A stretch of DNA of 44,138 nt from Akkermansia muciniphila (GTDB lineage Bacteria > Verrucomicrobiota > Verrucomicrobiia > Limisphaerales > UBA9464): the NCBI GenBank assembly GCA_945861565.1, contig CAMAUY010000033.1, positions 1 through 44,138 on the forward strand, given 5' to 3'. Every line of letters starts with the position of its first letter. Positions within the stretch are counted from its first letter, which is position 1. The notes below the pieces were generated by a model, which saw only the letters and a program-made list of their open reading frames with translations, did no database searches and had not been told where the DNA came from. Of this stretch, positions 43,689 through 44,138 are shown piece after piece. Both the position numbers and the translations under genes were made by a program.

Positions 43689-43827
43689 ATGACCGGGGAG
43701 AGGGCCTGCCGGTGTCACTCTTTTTCCACGTCGGCAAAACGTCTCGGTGCGATATCGGGAGTCCTGATCCTTCCTCGGTCCGTTCGTTTTTGTGTGTGAG
43801 ACATGCCCTGGCCCGAAAACAATCCCC
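43689..43827. other. Short unassigned spacer
   Basis: No gene or repeat recognised between the modular array and the duplicated pseudopilin leader. A weak CCTGG/CCAGG pairing is present at 43807-43830. Confidence 0.4.
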
Positions 43828-43985
43828 AGGCGACCGATCGAAACTTTCTTCGGACGGAGTGATACGATTCTCTCGCTGGCGGCGCATGAATGATTGAAGG
43901 GACGGATTAGCCGCGGGTTTTCAAGAGCAACAAAGCCACCTCTTAACAAAATCCACGGCATCCCGTCATAGCCGACCTCACAATC
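43828..43985 (+). pseudogene. Duplicate of the pseudopilin leader (coding part lost)
   Basis: About 155 bases closely match the leader of the intact pseudopilin (about 40122-40272), including GAAACTTTCTTCGGAC, the 29-nt motif, GCATGAATGATTGAAGGGA and TAACAAAATCCACGG. Where the ATG of the gene should come, the copy has a deletion and then runs into the 3' end of an ISL3-like transposase. It marks a third pseudopilin locus, at the place expected in a second sigma-kinase-pseudopilin cassette. Confidence 0.8.
43860..43888 (+). promoter_or_regulatory. Shared 29-nt motif, copy 3 (decayed leader)
   Basis: TGATACGATT and GCGGCGCA at the spacing of the other two copies; the nine bases between differ from copy 2 at a few positions. 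There is no gene left for it to serve. Confidence 0.45.
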
Positions 43986-43998
43986 AAACAAGGCTTCG

Positions 43999-44138
43999 CT
44001 AGCAGAATCTGTGGGTAGGAGTTGGCTCGGGTAGTTTCCCGAGTGAATGATAGAGAGCCACTTCCAGAGCGCGAAAGGTTCGAAAACCATAGGCCCGTCT
44101 GGTAGTCACTCGAATCTTATTGTTGAGACCTTCGACCG
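43999..44138 (-). CDS. ISL3-like transposase, C-terminal end (5' partial)
   Basis: Reading leftward from the window edge, the frame gives VEGLNNKIRVTTRRAYGF, then FRALEVALYHSLGKLPEP, and ends HRFC followed by TAG (43999-44001). This matches the C-terminal end of DDE transposases of the ISL3 (IS204/IS1001/IS1096/IS1165) type, where the EGLNNKI motif follows the last catalytic acidic residue. The rest lies outside the window. Its stop codon is 14 bases from the truncated pseudopilin leader, so this element or its insertion probably removed that gene. Confidence 0.65.
   Translation of the reverse strand, partial: VEGLNNKIRVTTRRAYGFRTFRALEVALYHSLGKLPEPTPTHRFC

Noticed and set aside
42972..43690. 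Repeat-insert-repeat pattern as a possible CRISPR array
   Set aside because: Repeats of 52-55 bases with variable interiors, inserts of 74-168 bases, one insert duplicated, and no cas genes: not a CRISPR.
42338..44090. Several open frames of 100-380 codons on both strands across the repeat array
   Set aside because: They repeat the same peptides in step with the DNA repeats and resemble no protein family; they are by-products of GC-rich repeats.

Overview
The window looks like a chromosomal segment of a GC-rich Verrucomicrobiota bacterium, probably from the Pedosphaera/Limisphaerales side. The grounds are a fused LpxC-FabZ, a single-chain SecDF, the DUF1549/DUF1553, DUF1501 and DUF1552 families, pseudopilins with an H-X9-DG motif, and an ECF sigma factor beside a Ser/Thr kinase with WD40 repeats. 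The assignment is inferred from gene content; there is no rRNA in the window. I saw no tRNA, rRNA or CRISPR array.

Layout. 1-216: 3' end of an IS3-type transposase. 287-1712: two-gene minus-strand unit (SMP-30 lactonase and an esterase that has lost its N-terminal half). 2467-4272: a nitrilase-family amidase and a UbiE-like methyltransferase, convergent. 4592-19160: a long plus-strand run with short gaps: DUF1549-LamG-DUF1553 protein, DUF1501 protein, sugar/H+ symporter, SDR dehydrogenase, two-subunit transketolase, enolase-superfamily sugar-acid dehydratase, UlaG-like lactonase, and a ribose-type ABC importer. It reads as an uptake and catabolic operon for an unidentified sugar, sugar acid or sugar lactone. 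There is no visible kinase or aldolase, so the split transketolase may do the carbon-carbon cleavage. 19201-21266: a pseudopilin and proA (minus). 21350-26044: a TlpA-like thioredoxin, a WD40 protein, a COG0523 metallochaperone with histidine-rich loops, and a DUF1552 protein. 26326-32679: recJ, an ExoD-like protein, a TerC-like protein, secDF and yajC (minus). 32820-35022: lpxC-fabZ and lpxA (plus).

From 35 kb onward the sequence is accessory and mosaic. A REP-associated tyrosine transposase (RAYT), flanked by matching GTAG-type palindromes, sits inside a broken pseudopilin gene. Next comes an intact cassette: ECF sigma factor, giant Ser/Thr kinase-WD40 protein, pseudopilin. Downstream of it are a fossil of an fn3/SMP-30 protein, a toxin-antitoxin pair, and a decayed second copy of the cassette. 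In that copy, sigma region 4 is fused in frame to the kinase catalytic loop at a 6-bp microhomology. An array of modular repeats follows, then a copy of the pseudopilin leader, cut off by an ISL3-like transposase at the window edge. A 29-nt motif occurs three times: before the kinase, before the pseudopilin, and in the decayed copy.

The two most interesting regions are the REP/RAYT insertion with the tandem sigma-kinase-pseudopilin cassettes (35-44 kb), and the catabolic operon with a split transketolase (4.6-19.2 kb).
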